Assembly (NCBI RefSeq): GCF_003946915.1
Contig: NZ_RPOC01000001.1
Span: 744,001-808,000 of the forward strand
Origin: Flavobacterium ustbae
Lineage (GTDB): Bacteria > Bacteroidota > Bacteroidia > Flavobacteriales > Flavobacteriaceae
DNA: 64,000 bases
Direction: 5' to 3'
Made by a program: the position numbers and the translations under genes. Under the pieces are notes generated by a model that was given only the letters and a program-made list of their open reading frames with translations, was not told the origin of the DNA and did no database searches. Shown piece after piece: positions 42,226 to 50,775 of this stretch (positions are counted from its first letter, which is position 1; every line of letters begins with the position of its first letter).

Positions 42226-44718
42226 TTAAAATCTATATGAAAAGTTTGCAGATACACTTCTCATGTTTTTTGGGTGAATGGTTGACCATCCGTCATAAGT
42301 ATCAACATTTGCGATGTTGTCTAACTTAAGTGTTAATGTATATTTCTCTGTTCCGTAGAAAATAGATGAATTTAATACGGTGTAAGAAGGAATTGTAAAT
42401 TGACCTACAACATTTCTGTTCATGATTAAGTTTTTATCAGCATAATTTCCTCCAAAACCTAAACCAAATCCTTGTAAATCTCCTTGTGGGAATTTGTAGC
42501 TTGCCCAGAAGTTTGCAGTGTTTCTTGGTCCAGAACTTTCTGGTCTTTGTCCTACAAAAGAAGGATCTCCAGCATTTAATACGGCATCAACATAACTGTA
42601 ACCTGCAACGATGTTTAAACCGTCAATTGGATTTGCAATGAATTCTGCTTCAAAACCTTTGTTTCTTTGTGCACCATTCTGATAAGAAGTTTGAGTTGGC
42701 ACTCCGCCTGTAGAACCATACACAGTATAAACCTGATCTGTTACTTTAATGTCATAGTAGCTGAATGTTGCGTAAAGTTTATCTTTAAAAACATTTAATT
42801 TTGTACCAATTTCAAATTGATTTGCATGTTCTGGTTTGAAAGTTCTAGGAAGATTAGCTCCAGTTGGCAAAACATCAGTTGTTGGAGCTGAATTAGCAAA
42901 ACCGTCCATGTAGTTAGCAAAAATCGATACTTTGTCGATAATTGGCTGGTAAACAACACCAAATTTTGGTGATAAAGAAGTTTGGTTGTAATCGTCAGCA
43001 CTTGTAGTAACATCTCCTTCTGTCATAAAACGGTCAACACGTAAACTAGCCATAGCAGATAATGCAGGTGTAATGTTGATTACATCTGAAACATAAGCAC
43101 TAATAACTTCTTGTTTTGTTTTGTTGTTGTTTGCATCAGTTTCTGCAATAAGTTTATCAGAACCAGCTTTTGTTAAATTACCGCTGTCATTATCTGTGAT
43201 ATAATTTGCAGGATCTGTAATGCCATATAAATATTGGTTTACAGTTGCTACATCTAATTTTCCAATGTAAACGTTTCCATTTGATACGTATCCTGAACTA
43301 TTATCAACCTGCCCTCTGTTAAAGTAATCAAAACCAACAACGATTCTGTTTCTTAGGTTTCCAAGTTTAAAATCACCAATAAAATTTTGTTGAATATCAG
43401 TTGTTAAAGTTGTAGTGTTTTGGTAGTTCATAGAACGCCCTAAAACAATTCCTTGACTTATTTCAGCAGGTGCAAATTGTGTACCTTCATATAAGTAAGT
43501 ATAATACCCTTCAGATTTAGAAGAACCTCTAGAAAGAACCGTTTGAGAAGTCCATTGGTCAGAGATCTTGTAATTCATTTGTCCTTGAAGAGAGTAAGAA
43601 GGAGTTTCGATAAATAATTCGTTGCTTGTGTAAGAACGTTTGTTGTCGTATCCTAATTCCTCCATGTTATGAACTCTTAACTCCGCCCCTCTATCTAAGA
43701 ATAGCATAGTAGCGTTTGTCTGTTTGTTGTTCATGAATTCCGTATTAATTAAGAACGAAAGTCTGTCACTAGCCTGGTAAGATAATGATGGAGCAAAGAA
43801 AAATGATTTTCTAAATCCAGCATCCTGAAAACTATTTTCTGTATGGTAAGCAGTATTTACACGGAAATTAATTTTGTGTTCCTCGTCTACAGGAGTGTTT
43901 ACATCTGCAGTCACACGATTTAATCCGTAGCTTCCTGCTGTATAACTTACTTCTCCACCAAAGTGATCGTAAGGTCTTTTTGTAGTAAGGTTAATTAAAC
44001 CTCCGTAAGAGATTAAACTACTTCCAAATAAAGTTCCAGAAGGTCCTTTAATAACTTCAATTTTGTCAATGTTTGCAGGATCGATGCTTCCGTTATTCAA
44101 AGCTGGCAATCCGTTTGTCATTGTTGGCTGTACAGCAAAACCTCTAAGAGAGAAATATCCAGCACCGTCTCCACCACGTCCTGTAGAAGCCCAAAGAGGA
44201 GATAAACCTGGAGCATTTTTAAGTGCATCATCAAGGTTTGTAACTACTTGCTCTTTTAAAAGTTCGCCAGTAATAGTTGTGTAAACTTGTGGGTTTTCAA
44301 GATTTTTAAGAGGTAATCTTGATACTTGTGTTGTCTCTTTACGAGCTAACGGATTTTTTCTGTTTCCGTTTACCACAATTTCATTTAATTCTTGAGAGTT
44401 TTCACTAATTCTAAAATCCTCAATAATTGAATCTCCAGAATTAAGGCTAACACTTTTTTCTTTAGAAGAATATCCAATTCCAGAAACTTTAATTACGTAG
44501 TTTCCTGGTTTAATGTTTTTAATTTCATAGAAACCATTTTCGTCTGTAGTAGTTCCTATTTTTGTTCCTTTCAGCACTACAGAAACGTTGTCTGCAGCTT
44601 GACTATTTGTTAAGCTAATTTGACCTTTAATCGTTGCTTTTTCTTGAGCCAAAGCAGATACGCTGGTCATTAAAGCAAAACAAAAACTCAAAAAAGAAAT
44701 AGTAAATTTTAATTTCAT
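42226..44718 (-). CDS. TonB-dependent siderophore receptor
   Basis: An 830-residue outer membrane receptor. Signal peptide (about 1-24), a carboxypeptidase-regulatory-like domain (about 30-110), a plug starting after NELNEIVVNGNRKNP, and a barrel ending in NFSYRF with terminal Phe. The plug text (LDDALKNAPGLSPLWASTGRGGDGAGYFSLRGF and IDKIEVIKGPSGTLFGSSLISYGGLINLTTKRPY) is typical of ferrichrome/hydroxamate-type receptors such as FhuA and FoxA. It brings ferric siderophore into the periplasm with TonB energy. It leads an operon with two small membrane proteins and a PepSY protein. The ligand is not determined. Confidence 0.93.
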   Translation of the reverse strand: MKLKFTISFLSFCFALMTSVSALAQEKATIKGQISLTNSQAADNVSVVLKGTKIGTTTDENGFYEIKNIKPGNYVIKVSGIGYSSKEKSVSLNSGDSIIEDFRISENSQELNEIVVNGNRKNPLARKETTQVSRLPLKNLENPQVYTTITGELLKEQVVTNLDDALKNAPGLSPLWASTGRGGDGAGYFSLRGFAVQPTMTNGLPALNNGSIDPANIDKIEVIKGPSGTLFGSSLISYGGLINLTTKRPYDHFGGEVSYTAGSYGLNRVTADVNTPVDEEHKINFRVNTAYHTENSFQDAGFRKSFFFAPSLSYQASDRLSFLINTEFMNNKQTNATMLFLDRGAELRVHNMEELGYDNKRSYTSNELFIETPSYSLQGQMNYKISDQWTSQTVLSRGSSKSEGYYTYLYEGTQFAPAEISQGIVLGRSMNYQNTTTLTTDIQQNFIGDFKLGNLRNRIVVGFDYFNRGQVDNSSGYVSNGNVYIGKLDVATVNQYLYGITDPANYITDNDSGNLTKAGSDKLIAETDANNNKTKQEVISAYVSDVINITPALSAMASLRVDRFMTEGDVTTSADDYNQTSLSPKFGVVYQPIIDKVSIFANYMDGFANSAPTTDVLPTGANLPRTFKPEHANQFEIGTKLNVFKDKLYATFSYYDIKVTDQVYTVYGSTGGVPTQTSYQNGAQRNKGFEAEFIANPIDGLNIVAGYSYVDAVLNAGDPSFVGQRPESSGPRNTANFWASYKFPQGDLQGFGLGFGGNYADKNLIMNRNVVGQFTIPSYTVLNSSIFYGTEKYTLTLKLDNIANVDTYDGWSTIHPKNMRSVSANFSYRF

Positions 44719-44745
44719 TTTTATTTAGAATTGATTTTAATAGCG

Positions 44746-44806
44746 CAAATGTAAGTCTTGATCGCATATCTTGCAAGTTATTCTTATTTATTCTAAATAA
44801 TTTTTT
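44746..44806 (-). promoter_or_regulatory. Siderophore receptor promoter with putative Fur-type site
   Basis: The minus strand reads TTG (44774-44776), 20 nt, TACATTTG (44746-44753), a consensus promoter. Across and upstream of -33 lies an AT-rich motif containing ATTTAGAATAA and a repeated AGAATAAATA (complement of 44774-44806). The CAAGTTATTCT and CTAAATAATTT parts also occur at 39752-39771. Iron repression is the likely use. Confidence 0.55.
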
Positions 44807-44865
44807 AACATCTAGGTTTTTAGTCAGAAAAAGGGTTTTGAAATTTGTGTTTTTGAAATAAAAAA

Positions 44866-44889
44866 GCCTGCTCAAATAAATGAACAGGC
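44866..44889 (-). terminator. Terminator of the sucA-sucB operon
   Basis: GCCTGTTCA pairs with TGAGCAGGC (one mismatch) and is followed by TTTTTTATTT on the minus strand, 25 bp after the sucB stop. Confidence 0.8.
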
Positions 44890-44913
44890 CTCTATATATT
44901 GAAATTATTCTGA

Positions 44914-46158
44914 CTACAATTCTAAAGCACGTTTAGCATCGCCGTTCATTAATAATTCTACTGGGTTTTCTAAAGCTTCTTTTACAGCAACCAAGAAACC
45001 AACAGACTCACGTCCGTCAATAATTCTGTGGTCATAAGAAAGAGCAACGTACATCATTGGGTGAATCTCAACTTTTCCGTTTACTGCAATCGGACGCTCG
45101 ATAATATTGTGCATTCCTAAGATTCCAGATTGAGGAGGGTTGATGATTGGAGTAGATAACATACTTCCGAAAACTCCACCATTTGTGATTGTGAAAGTTC
45201 CTCCAGTCATATCGTCAACCGTAATTTGACCATCGCGAGCTCTTAAAGCCAATCTTTTAATTTCAGCTTCAATTCCACGGAAAGTTAAGTTTTCAGCATT
45301 ACGAACAACAGGAACCATTAAACCTTTTGGTCCAGAAACAGCGATAGAAATGTCACAGAAATCGTATCCGATTTTGTAATCACCATCCATCATAGAGTTA
45401 ACATCTGGATATAATTCTAAAGCTCTTGTAACTGCTTTTGTAAAGAAAGACATGAAACCTAAACCTAATCCGCCATGTTTAGCTTTGAAAGCGTCTTTAT
45501 ATTCGTTACGAATTTGGTTGATTGGCGTCATGTTTACTTCGTTGAAAGTAGTTAACATAGCCGTTTCGTTTTTAGCAGAAACTAATCTTTCAGCTACTTT
45601 ACGACGTAACATTGATAATTTAGTACGCTCAGTTCCACGGCTTCCACCAGTTGGAGTTCCCATAGAAGGAACAGCGTTTACAGCATCATCTTTAGTAATT
45701 CTTCCGCCTTTACCAGTTCCAGAAACTGTAGCAGGAGCGATGTTTTTCTCATCTAATATTTTTCTTGCTGCTGGAGAAGGAGTTCCTGCTGCATAACTTG
45801 TTGCTGCCGGAGCTGCTTTTGGAGCTTCTGCCTTTGGAGCCTCAGCTTTCGGTGCCTCAGCTTTTGGCGCTTCTGCCTTCGGAGCTTCAGCTGCTGGAGC
45901 TGCGCCTCCGTCTGGTTTTGCAGCATCTGTATCAATTAAACAAACTACAGCACCAACCGCTACTGTATCACCTTCTTCTGCTTTTAGTGTAATTACACCG
46001 CTCATTTCAGCAGGTAATTCAAGAGTTGCTTTATCTGAATCAACTTCAGCAATAGCCTGATCTTTTTCTACATAATCACCGTCTTTTACTAACCAAGTTG
46101 CAATTTCAACTTCTTTTATTGATTCCCCTGGTGATGGGACTTTCATTTCTAAAATCAT
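44914..46158 (-). CDS. sucB: 2-oxoglutarate dehydrogenase E2 (dihydrolipoamide succinyltransferase)
   Basis: A 414-residue TCA-cycle enzyme. The lipoyl domain (about 1-78) has its lipoylated Lys in [14 protein letters not shown] flexible linker of repeated EAPKA units follows (about 90-125). The E3-binding domain is at about 128-165 ([28 protein letters not shown]). The acyltransferase core ends with the catalytic His and Asp in [17 protein letters not shown] start at the ATG at 46158 ([13 protein letters not shown]); an upstream ATG (46191) would add eleven unconserved residues. It lies 91 bp after sucA, with a repeat in the spacer. Confidence 0.95.
   Translation of the reverse strand: MILEMKVPSPGESIKEVEIATWLVKDGDYVEKDQAIAEVDSDKATLELPAEMSGVITLKAEEGDTVAVGAVVCLIDTDAAKPDGGAAPAAEAPKAEAPKAEAPKAEAPKAEAPKAAPAATSYAAGTPSPAARKILDEKNIAPATVSGTGKGGRITKDDAVNAVPSMGTPTGGSRGTERTKLSMLRRKVAERLVSAKNETAMLTTFNEVNMTPINQIRNEYKDAFKAKHGGLGLGFMSFFTKAVTRALELYPDVNSMMDGDYKIGYDFCDISIAVSGPKGLMVPVVRNAENLTFRGIEAEIKRLALRARDGQITVDDMTGGTFTITNGGVFGSMLSTPIINPPQSGILGMHNIIERPIAVNGKVEIHPMMYVALSYDHRIIDGRESVGFLVAVKEALENPVELLMNGDAKRALEL
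45810..45890 (-). repeat. 15-bp tandem repeat in the sucB linker
   Basis: About five consecutive 15-bp units encoding Glu-Ala-Pro-Lys-Ala. The units vary mainly in third positions (GCTTTTGG, GCCTTCGG forms), so they are not a very recent expansion. The number of units could differ between strains. Confidence 0.7.
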
Positions 46159-46184
46159 CTTGTTTTTGTTTAAAGTTTTAGTTA

Positions 46185-46246
46185 GTTTCAAGTTTCAGGT
46201 TTCAGGTTGTTGAACTTGAAACGTGAAACTTGGAACTTGAAACATT
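46185..46246. repeat. TTTCAAGTTTCAGGTTTCAGG inverted repeat between sucA and sucB
   Basis: Runs of GTTTCAAGTTTCAGG pair with CCTGAAAC-like and ACTTGAAAC runs further right. It is the same family as the repeats at 10216 and 29248-29318. It could form a hairpin in the sucA-sucB message. Confidence 0.6.
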
Positions 46247-46249
46247 TTT

Positions 46250-49024
46250 TTATCTAAATAAATTTTTATCGAATACCATTCTAATCGCATCAGCATGACG
46301 ACGTTTTGCACGTGTGTAACTTCCAGATGCAGGAGCAGAATATGCTTTTAATGAAGCCAATCTCCATTTGATGAAATCAAAGTTCATTAACATGAAGCTG
46401 TAAGCCCCCATGTTTTTAGGCTCTTCTTGCGCCCAAACATAATCATCAGCATTTGGATATTTTGCAATGATTTCTTTGATCTGTTCTGCTGGGAAAGGGA
46501 ATAATTGCTCGATACGAACAACCGCAACGTCATTTCTTCCGTTATTTTCTCTTTCAGCAACAATGTCATAATAGAATTTACCTGTACAGAAAACCAAAGT
46601 TTTAACTTTCTTTTTATCTACAGCATTGTCGTCAATGGTTTCTTGGAAACTTCCGTTTGCGATTTCCTCCACTGTCGATACACATCTTGGATCACGCAAT
46701 AAACTTTTTGGAGAAAAAACTACCAAAGGTTTACGGAAATTGCTCTTCATTTGTCTTCTCAATAAGTGGAAGAAGTTTGCTGGAGTTGTACAGTCTGCAA
46801 CATACATATTATGTCTTGCGCAAAGCTGTAAGTAACGCTCCATTCTTGCAGAAGAGTGCTCTGCACCTTGTCCTTCATATCCGTGAGGCAACAACATTAC
46901 AATACCGTTTTGGTTGTTCCATTTATCTTCTCCACAAGAAATATACTGATCAATCATAATTTGAGCTCCGTTAGAGAAATCTCCAAATTGTGCTTCCCAG
47001 ATCGTTAAGGCTTTTGGATTTGCTAAAGCATATCCGTAATCAAAACCTAAAACTCCATACTCAGATAAAAGAGAGTTGTATACGCCAAAGTTTCCTTTTT
47101 TGTTTTCAATAGCGTTTAGTAAAATTACTTCTTCCTCAGAATCTTCAACCTTAACTACAGCATGACGGTGAGAGAAAGTTCCTCTTTCTACGTCTTGCCC
47201 AGAAATTCTAACATCAAATCCTTCTGTTAAAAGAGAGCCGTAAGCCAATGCTTCTGCAGTTCCCCAATCTATAGTATTGTTATCATAACCAGCTTTTCTG
47301 TCTGATACAATTTTATTGATTTTGTTGATGAATTTCTTGTCTTCTGGTAAAGTTGAGATGGTATTAATGATAGAATCCAATCCTTTTTTATCAAAAGTAG
47401 TATCTACTTTTTGAAGCATTTGCGTGTCAGTAACCTGAACAAATCCTTCCCATTCATTTTTCATGAATGGAGTAATGATAGTCAAATCTTTTTTACGAGA
47501 AGCTTCTAAGTTTTCTTCCAGTCTAGATTTGTATTCTTTTTCTAAAGCGTTAACATAAGAAGCATCAATTACGCCGTCAGAAAGTAATTTCTCAGCATAA
47601 ATGTCTCTTGGGTTTTTATGCTTAGCAATGATTTTGTATAAAACTGGCTGTGTAAAACGAGGTTCGTCACCTTCGTTATGTCCATATTTTCTATATCCTA
47701 AAAGATCGATAAATACGTCACGTCCAAATTGCATTCTGTAGTCTAATGCAAAAGATACAGCGTGTACAACAGCCTCGGCGTCATCAGCATTTACGTGTAA
47801 TACTGGCGAAAGAGTTACTTTAGCAACGTCTGTACAATAAGTAGAAGAACGAGCGTCTAAGTAGTTCGTTGTAAATCCAACTTGATTGTTGATTACAATG
47901 TGGATTGTTCCTCCAGTTTTGTAACCATCAAGTTGAGCCATCTGAATGATTTCATAAAGGATACCTTGTCCTGCAATTGCAGCATCACCGTGAACAGCGA
48001 TTGGTAAAACTTTAGAGAAATCGTCATTATAATATTTATCTTGTTTTGCTCTGGTAATACCTTCAATAACAGCTCCAACAGTTTCTAAGTGAGAAGGGTT
48101 TGGCGCTAAGTTGATATTGATGCTTTTTCCAGTTCTTGTTTTTTTGTCGGCAGTAAGACCTAAGTGGTATTTTACGTCACCATCAAAATATTCTTGATCG
48201 TAATCTTTACCGTCAAACTCACCAAAAATATCTTGAGTAGATTTTCCGAAGATGTTTGCCAAAACGTTCAAACGACCACGGTGAGCCATTCCCATTACAA
48301 ATTGTTCAACACCTTTTTCAGCAGCTTGCTCGATCAAAGCGTCAAGAGCAGGAATGATAGATTCTCCACCTTCTAATGAGAAACGTTTTTGACCCACATA
48401 TTTAGTATGAAGGAAGTTCTCAAAAGAAACAGCTTCGTTTAATTTATTTAAGATCGTTTTCTTTTCTTCAGTAGAGAAATTAGGCTGGTTAACATTAACT
48501 GCCAGTTTTTCCTGAATCCATTTTACAACGCCTGGATTTCTGATATACATATACTCAATCCCGATATGCTGGCAGTAAATCGATTTAAGACGGGTTACAA
48601 TCGCTTCTAAAGAAGAAGGAGCCATTCCGATAGTTTGAGCAGCATCAAAAACAGTAGAAAGATCTGCAGCCGATAATCCGAAGTTTTCAATATCCAAAGT
48701 TGGAGATGAAGTTCTACGGTCACGAACAGGATTTGTTTTCGTGAATAAATGCCCGCGCGTACGGTATCCGTCAATTAATTTTAAAACGTTGAATTCTTTC
48801 TTTAGTTTTTCAGAAACCTGACTGTAATCTGTGTTGTCGCTAGTCACGTACTCAACGATTGTCTGCACAGGGTTTTCGTCGTTATAAGTTGTTTGTCCAA
48901 AGTCAAAACCTTGAAAGAAACTTCTCCAGCTAGGCTCAACGCTGTCTGGGTTAACTAAATATTGATCGTATAATTGTGCAAAAAACTCGGTATGCGCTGC
49001 GTTTAAAAATGAAAACCTATCCAT
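46250..49024 (-). CDS. sucA: 2-oxoglutarate dehydrogenase E1
   Basis: A 924-residue thiamine-diphosphate enzyme that decarboxylates 2-oxoglutarate and passes the succinyl group to SucB. The N-terminal E2-binding segment (FLNAAHTEFFAQLYDQYLVNPDSVEPSW) is typical. The core has MGMAHRGRLNVLANIFGK, the ThDP/Mg-binding GDAAIAGQGI and NNQVGFTT, and the C-terminal half has RGTFSHRHAVV and LLPHGYEGQGAEHSSAR. Length matches the family. It leads the sucA-sucB pair and carries a -7 box (49062-49069) just upstream. Confidence 0.97.
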   Translation of the reverse strand: MDRFSFLNAAHTEFFAQLYDQYLVNPDSVEPSWRSFFQGFDFGQTTYNDENPVQTIVEYVTSDNTDYSQVSEKLKKEFNVLKLIDGYRTRGHLFTKTNPVRDRRTSSPTLDIENFGLSAADLSTVFDAAQTIGMAPSSLEAIVTRLKSIYCQHIGIEYMYIRNPGVVKWIQEKLAVNVNQPNFSTEEKKTILNKLNEAVSFENFLHTKYVGQKRFSLEGGESIIPALDALIEQAAEKGVEQFVMGMAHRGRLNVLANIFGKSTQDIFGEFDGKDYDQEYFDGDVKYHLGLTADKKTRTGKSININLAPNPSHLETVGAVIEGITRAKQDKYYNDDFSKVLPIAVHGDAAIAGQGILYEIIQMAQLDGYKTGGTIHIVINNQVGFTTNYLDARSSTYCTDVAKVTLSPVLHVNADDAEAVVHAVSFALDYRMQFGRDVFIDLLGYRKYGHNEGDEPRFTQPVLYKIIAKHKNPRDIYAEKLLSDGVIDASYVNALEKEYKSRLEENLEASRKKDLTIITPFMKNEWEGFVQVTDTQMLQKVDTTFDKKGLDSIINTISTLPEDKKFINKINKIVSDRKAGYDNNTIDWGTAEALAYGSLLTEGFDVRISGQDVERGTFSHRHAVVKVEDSEEEVILLNAIENKKGNFGVYNSLLSEYGVLGFDYGYALANPKALTIWEAQFGDFSNGAQIMIDQYISCGEDKWNNQNGIVMLLPHGYEGQGAEHSSARMERYLQLCARHNMYVADCTTPANFFHLLRRQMKSNFRKPLVVFSPKSLLRDPRCVSTVEEIANGSFQETIDDNAVDKKKVKTLVFCTGKFYYDIVAERENNGRNDVAVVRIEQLFPFPAEQIKEIIAKYPNADDYVWAQEEPKNMGAYSFMLMNFDFIKWRLASLKAYSAPASGSYTRAKRRHADAIRMVFDKNLFR

Positions 49025-49061
49025 AATATGAGTGAATATACTTTTTTGTTATATAGAAAGG

Positions 49062-49069
49062 CAAAAGTA
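49062..49069 (-). promoter_or_regulatory. -7 box of the sucA promoter
   Basis: TACTTTTG on the minus strand, 37 bp upstream of the start. No -33 TTG at a normal distance. Confidence 0.45.
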
Positions 49070-49095
49070 CAACAATCACCTTTATTTAAATCTTT

Positions 49096-49119
49096 TTTTT
49101 ACGTACTTTTACGTAAAAA
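49096..49119. promoter_or_regulatory. Palindrome between divergent sucA and barrel-protein genes
   Basis: TTTTTACGT (49096-49104) and ACGTAAAAA (49111-49119) with 6 nt between them. It lies near the expected -33 regions of both divergent genes and could be a shared regulator site. Confidence 0.4.
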
Positions 49120-49141
49120 TTTGTTAAAATAAACGTTAACT

Positions 49142-49693
49142 ATGAATAAAATTCAATTTTCAATCGATTGCAAATATTTTTTTGTGATTTTGACTGTCTT
49201 ATTTTCAAGTTACACTATTGCACAACAAAAGTATGTTATTGACAACAGTAACCATTTTTGGGATAAAATGCAGTTTGGAGGAGGTTTAGGTCTCGGAATT
49301 GGTTCTGGTTACACTGATATTTCAGTTATGCCAAGTGCTATTTATAATGTTAACGAAATTGTTGCTGTTGGAGTTGGATTGCAATTTGGATATCTTTCTT
49401 CAAAAAATTATTATGATTCATACGTTTATGGCGGAAGCGTTATCGGATTGGTAAATCCGATTCCCGAAATCCAACTTTCTGCAGAATTAGAACAGGTTCG
49501 CGTTAATACAAATTATGACGCAAGAAATGGGTTTCCTTCTTATTCGGATAATTTTTGGAATACTGCTCTTTATTTAGGAGCAGGATATAGAACAGGAAGC
49601 GTAACAATTGGCGCACGTTATGACGTGTTATATGATCCGGATAGAAGTCTTTACGGTTCTGGATTTATGCCTTTTGTGAGGGTTTATTTTTAA
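49142..49693 (+). CDS. Predicted small outer-membrane beta-barrel protein
   Basis: A 183-residue protein with a signal peptide (cleavage near residue 27, TIAQQ). The rest is alternating beta strands rich in Gly and aromatic residues (FGGGLGLGIGSGYTDISVMPSAIYNVNE, LYLGAGYRTGSVTIGARYDVLY) and ends in VRVYF with terminal Phe, as barrel proteins do. Homologues in this group are sometimes labelled alpha-ketoglutarate decarboxylase, probably because of the neighbouring sucA; I see no such enzyme domain. Function is unknown. Confidence 0.75.
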   Translation: MNKIQFSIDCKYFFVILTVLFSSYTIAQQKYVIDNSNHFWDKMQFGGGLGLGIGSGYTDISVMPSAIYNVNEIVAVGVGLQFGYLSSKNYYDSYVYGGSVIGLVNPIPEIQLSAELEQVRVNTNYDARNGFPSYSDNFWNTALYLGAGYRTGSVTIGARYDVLYDPDRSLYGSGFMPFVRVYF

Positions 49694-49745
49694 AGTTGCT
49701 AAGGTTCAAAGGGTCATAGCAACAAAGTTTCAAGGTTTTTAAATA
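49694..49745. repeat. GCAAAG-type repeat before the hypothetical lipoprotein
   Basis: AGTTGCTAAGGTTCAAAGG and AGCAACAAAGTTTCAAGG are overlapping variants of one repeat. The reverse form AACCTTAGCAACTTAGCACC appears at 50328-50349, giving an inverted pair around the lipoprotein gene. Confidence 0.5.
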
Positions 49746-49752
49746 CAGAGAT

Positions 49753-50337
49753 TTGATAAAGTATATTTTTACAGTAATAGTTATTTTGGCTTTAAGCTTA
49801 AGCTGTAATAATTCGAAGAAATCAAATATTGAAAATGAAAAGGTTGTAAAAAAAGAATTAAAACCTTTTTTTGATTCTGATCAAATTGAACATTATTATT
49901 TGAATTTTTCTGAAGATGATTTTTTCATACTTATGAAGAAAGAAAACAAAACTGAAAAAGAACTTCAATTAAGCGATTTATTTTCGGGTTATTATCCCGA
50001 TAGTATTCCAAAAGAAGATTTTGAGAAAATTTTATTAAGACAAAATTATAAGAAGTCAAAATTAAACATTAGAGAACAGAAAAAGATTGAATCTGTATTT
50101 AGTGAAAAAGATTTACCAATTCCTGATGCAGCTGCTTGTATTGCAGAATATAGAGATATTTTTATTTTTAAAAAGAGAGGAAGAATAATTGGTATTTCAA
50201 AAATTTGCTTTGTATGCAATCGATTCCAGATTATAGGAAGTAAAATAGACGTAAGCATATTTGGTTTTCCCGACGAATTAGATAAATTAAAAAGTATTGT
50301 CCGCAAAGATAAAAAACTTAGCGGCTCAGAACCTTAG
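49753..50337 (+). CDS. Hypothetical lipoprotein with TTG start
   Basis: A 194-residue protein. A lipoprotein signal (LALSLSC, Cys about residue 18) follows a TTG start codon; no in-frame ATG gives a complete signal peptide. The mature part is charged and Lys/Glu-rich, with two Cys in CFVCNRFQI and another in AACIAEY. I recognise no family. The preceding 59 bp contain a GTTGCTAAGGTTCAAAGG-type repeat whose counterpart follows the gene near 50326-50345, so the gene sits between paired repeats. Confidence 0.65.
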   Translation: MIKYIFTVIVILALSLSCNNSKKSNIENEKVVKKELKPFFDSDQIEHYYLNFSEDDFFILMKKENKTEKELQLSDLFSGYYPDSIPKEDFEKILLRQNYKKSKLNIREQKKIESVFSEKDLPIPDAAACIAEYRDIFIFKKRGRIIGISKICFVCNRFQIIGSKIDVSIFGFPDELDKLKSIVRKDKKLSGSEP

Positions 50338-50349
50338 CAACTTAGCACC

Positions 50350-50703
50350 TTACTTATAATAATTCCTAAACCAAACCTTTTGCCATTCTCTTTTCAAAAT
50401 TAAAAAGGCAACTTGTTCGGCAAGAATCACCAAATCAGATCCGTCTAGGCTTTTGATTTCATTTTCTGGAACATCAATTATATATAGAAGATTTAAATAT
50501 TCAGCAAATTTGTACTGAATCATGCGGTAGATTTTTTCGTGCAGCTGAATCTTTAATTCATCGGGCGAAATGCTTAACGGAAAATCTATTCCTTCATTGG
50601 CTAAATTAAAATCCTTATTAATCTGTTCAATAAGATTGAGATATAAAGTCTGTGCTTGAGCTTGTTCAAGTAAAGATTCGGTATTTATTGGCGCTACAAA
50701 CAT
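50350..50703 (-). CDS. Conserved hypothetical protein next to polyprenyl synthase
   Basis: A 117-residue, probably helical cytoplasmic protein (no signal or membrane segment). Acidic with aromatic residues (LYLNLIEQINKDFNLANEGIDFPL, YRMIQYKFAEYLNLLYIIDVPE). It is 72 bp downstream of the polyprenyl synthase gene on the same strand, separated by a TTTAGACTTTAGACTTTAG repeat. It looks like a conserved Flavobacteriia family, but no function is known to me. Confidence 0.7.
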   Translation of the reverse strand: MFVAPINTESLLEQAQAQTLYLNLIEQINKDFNLANEGIDFPLSISPDELKIQLHEKIYRMIQYKFAEYLNLLYIIDVPENEIKSLDGSDLVILAEQVAFLILKREWQKVWFRNYYK

Positions 50704-50745
50704 TAAATTTTAGATTTATGATTTTAGACTTTAGACTTTAGATTT
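50704..50745. repeat. GATTTTAGACTTTAGACTTTAG repeat spacer
   Basis: A short low-complexity run of TTTTAGA and TTTAGACT units between the hypothetical and polyprenyl synthase genes, of the same kind as in the nuo spacers. Confidence 0.5.
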
Positions 50746-50775
50746 TACTGAACACTAATTGCTGCCTACTGAATA

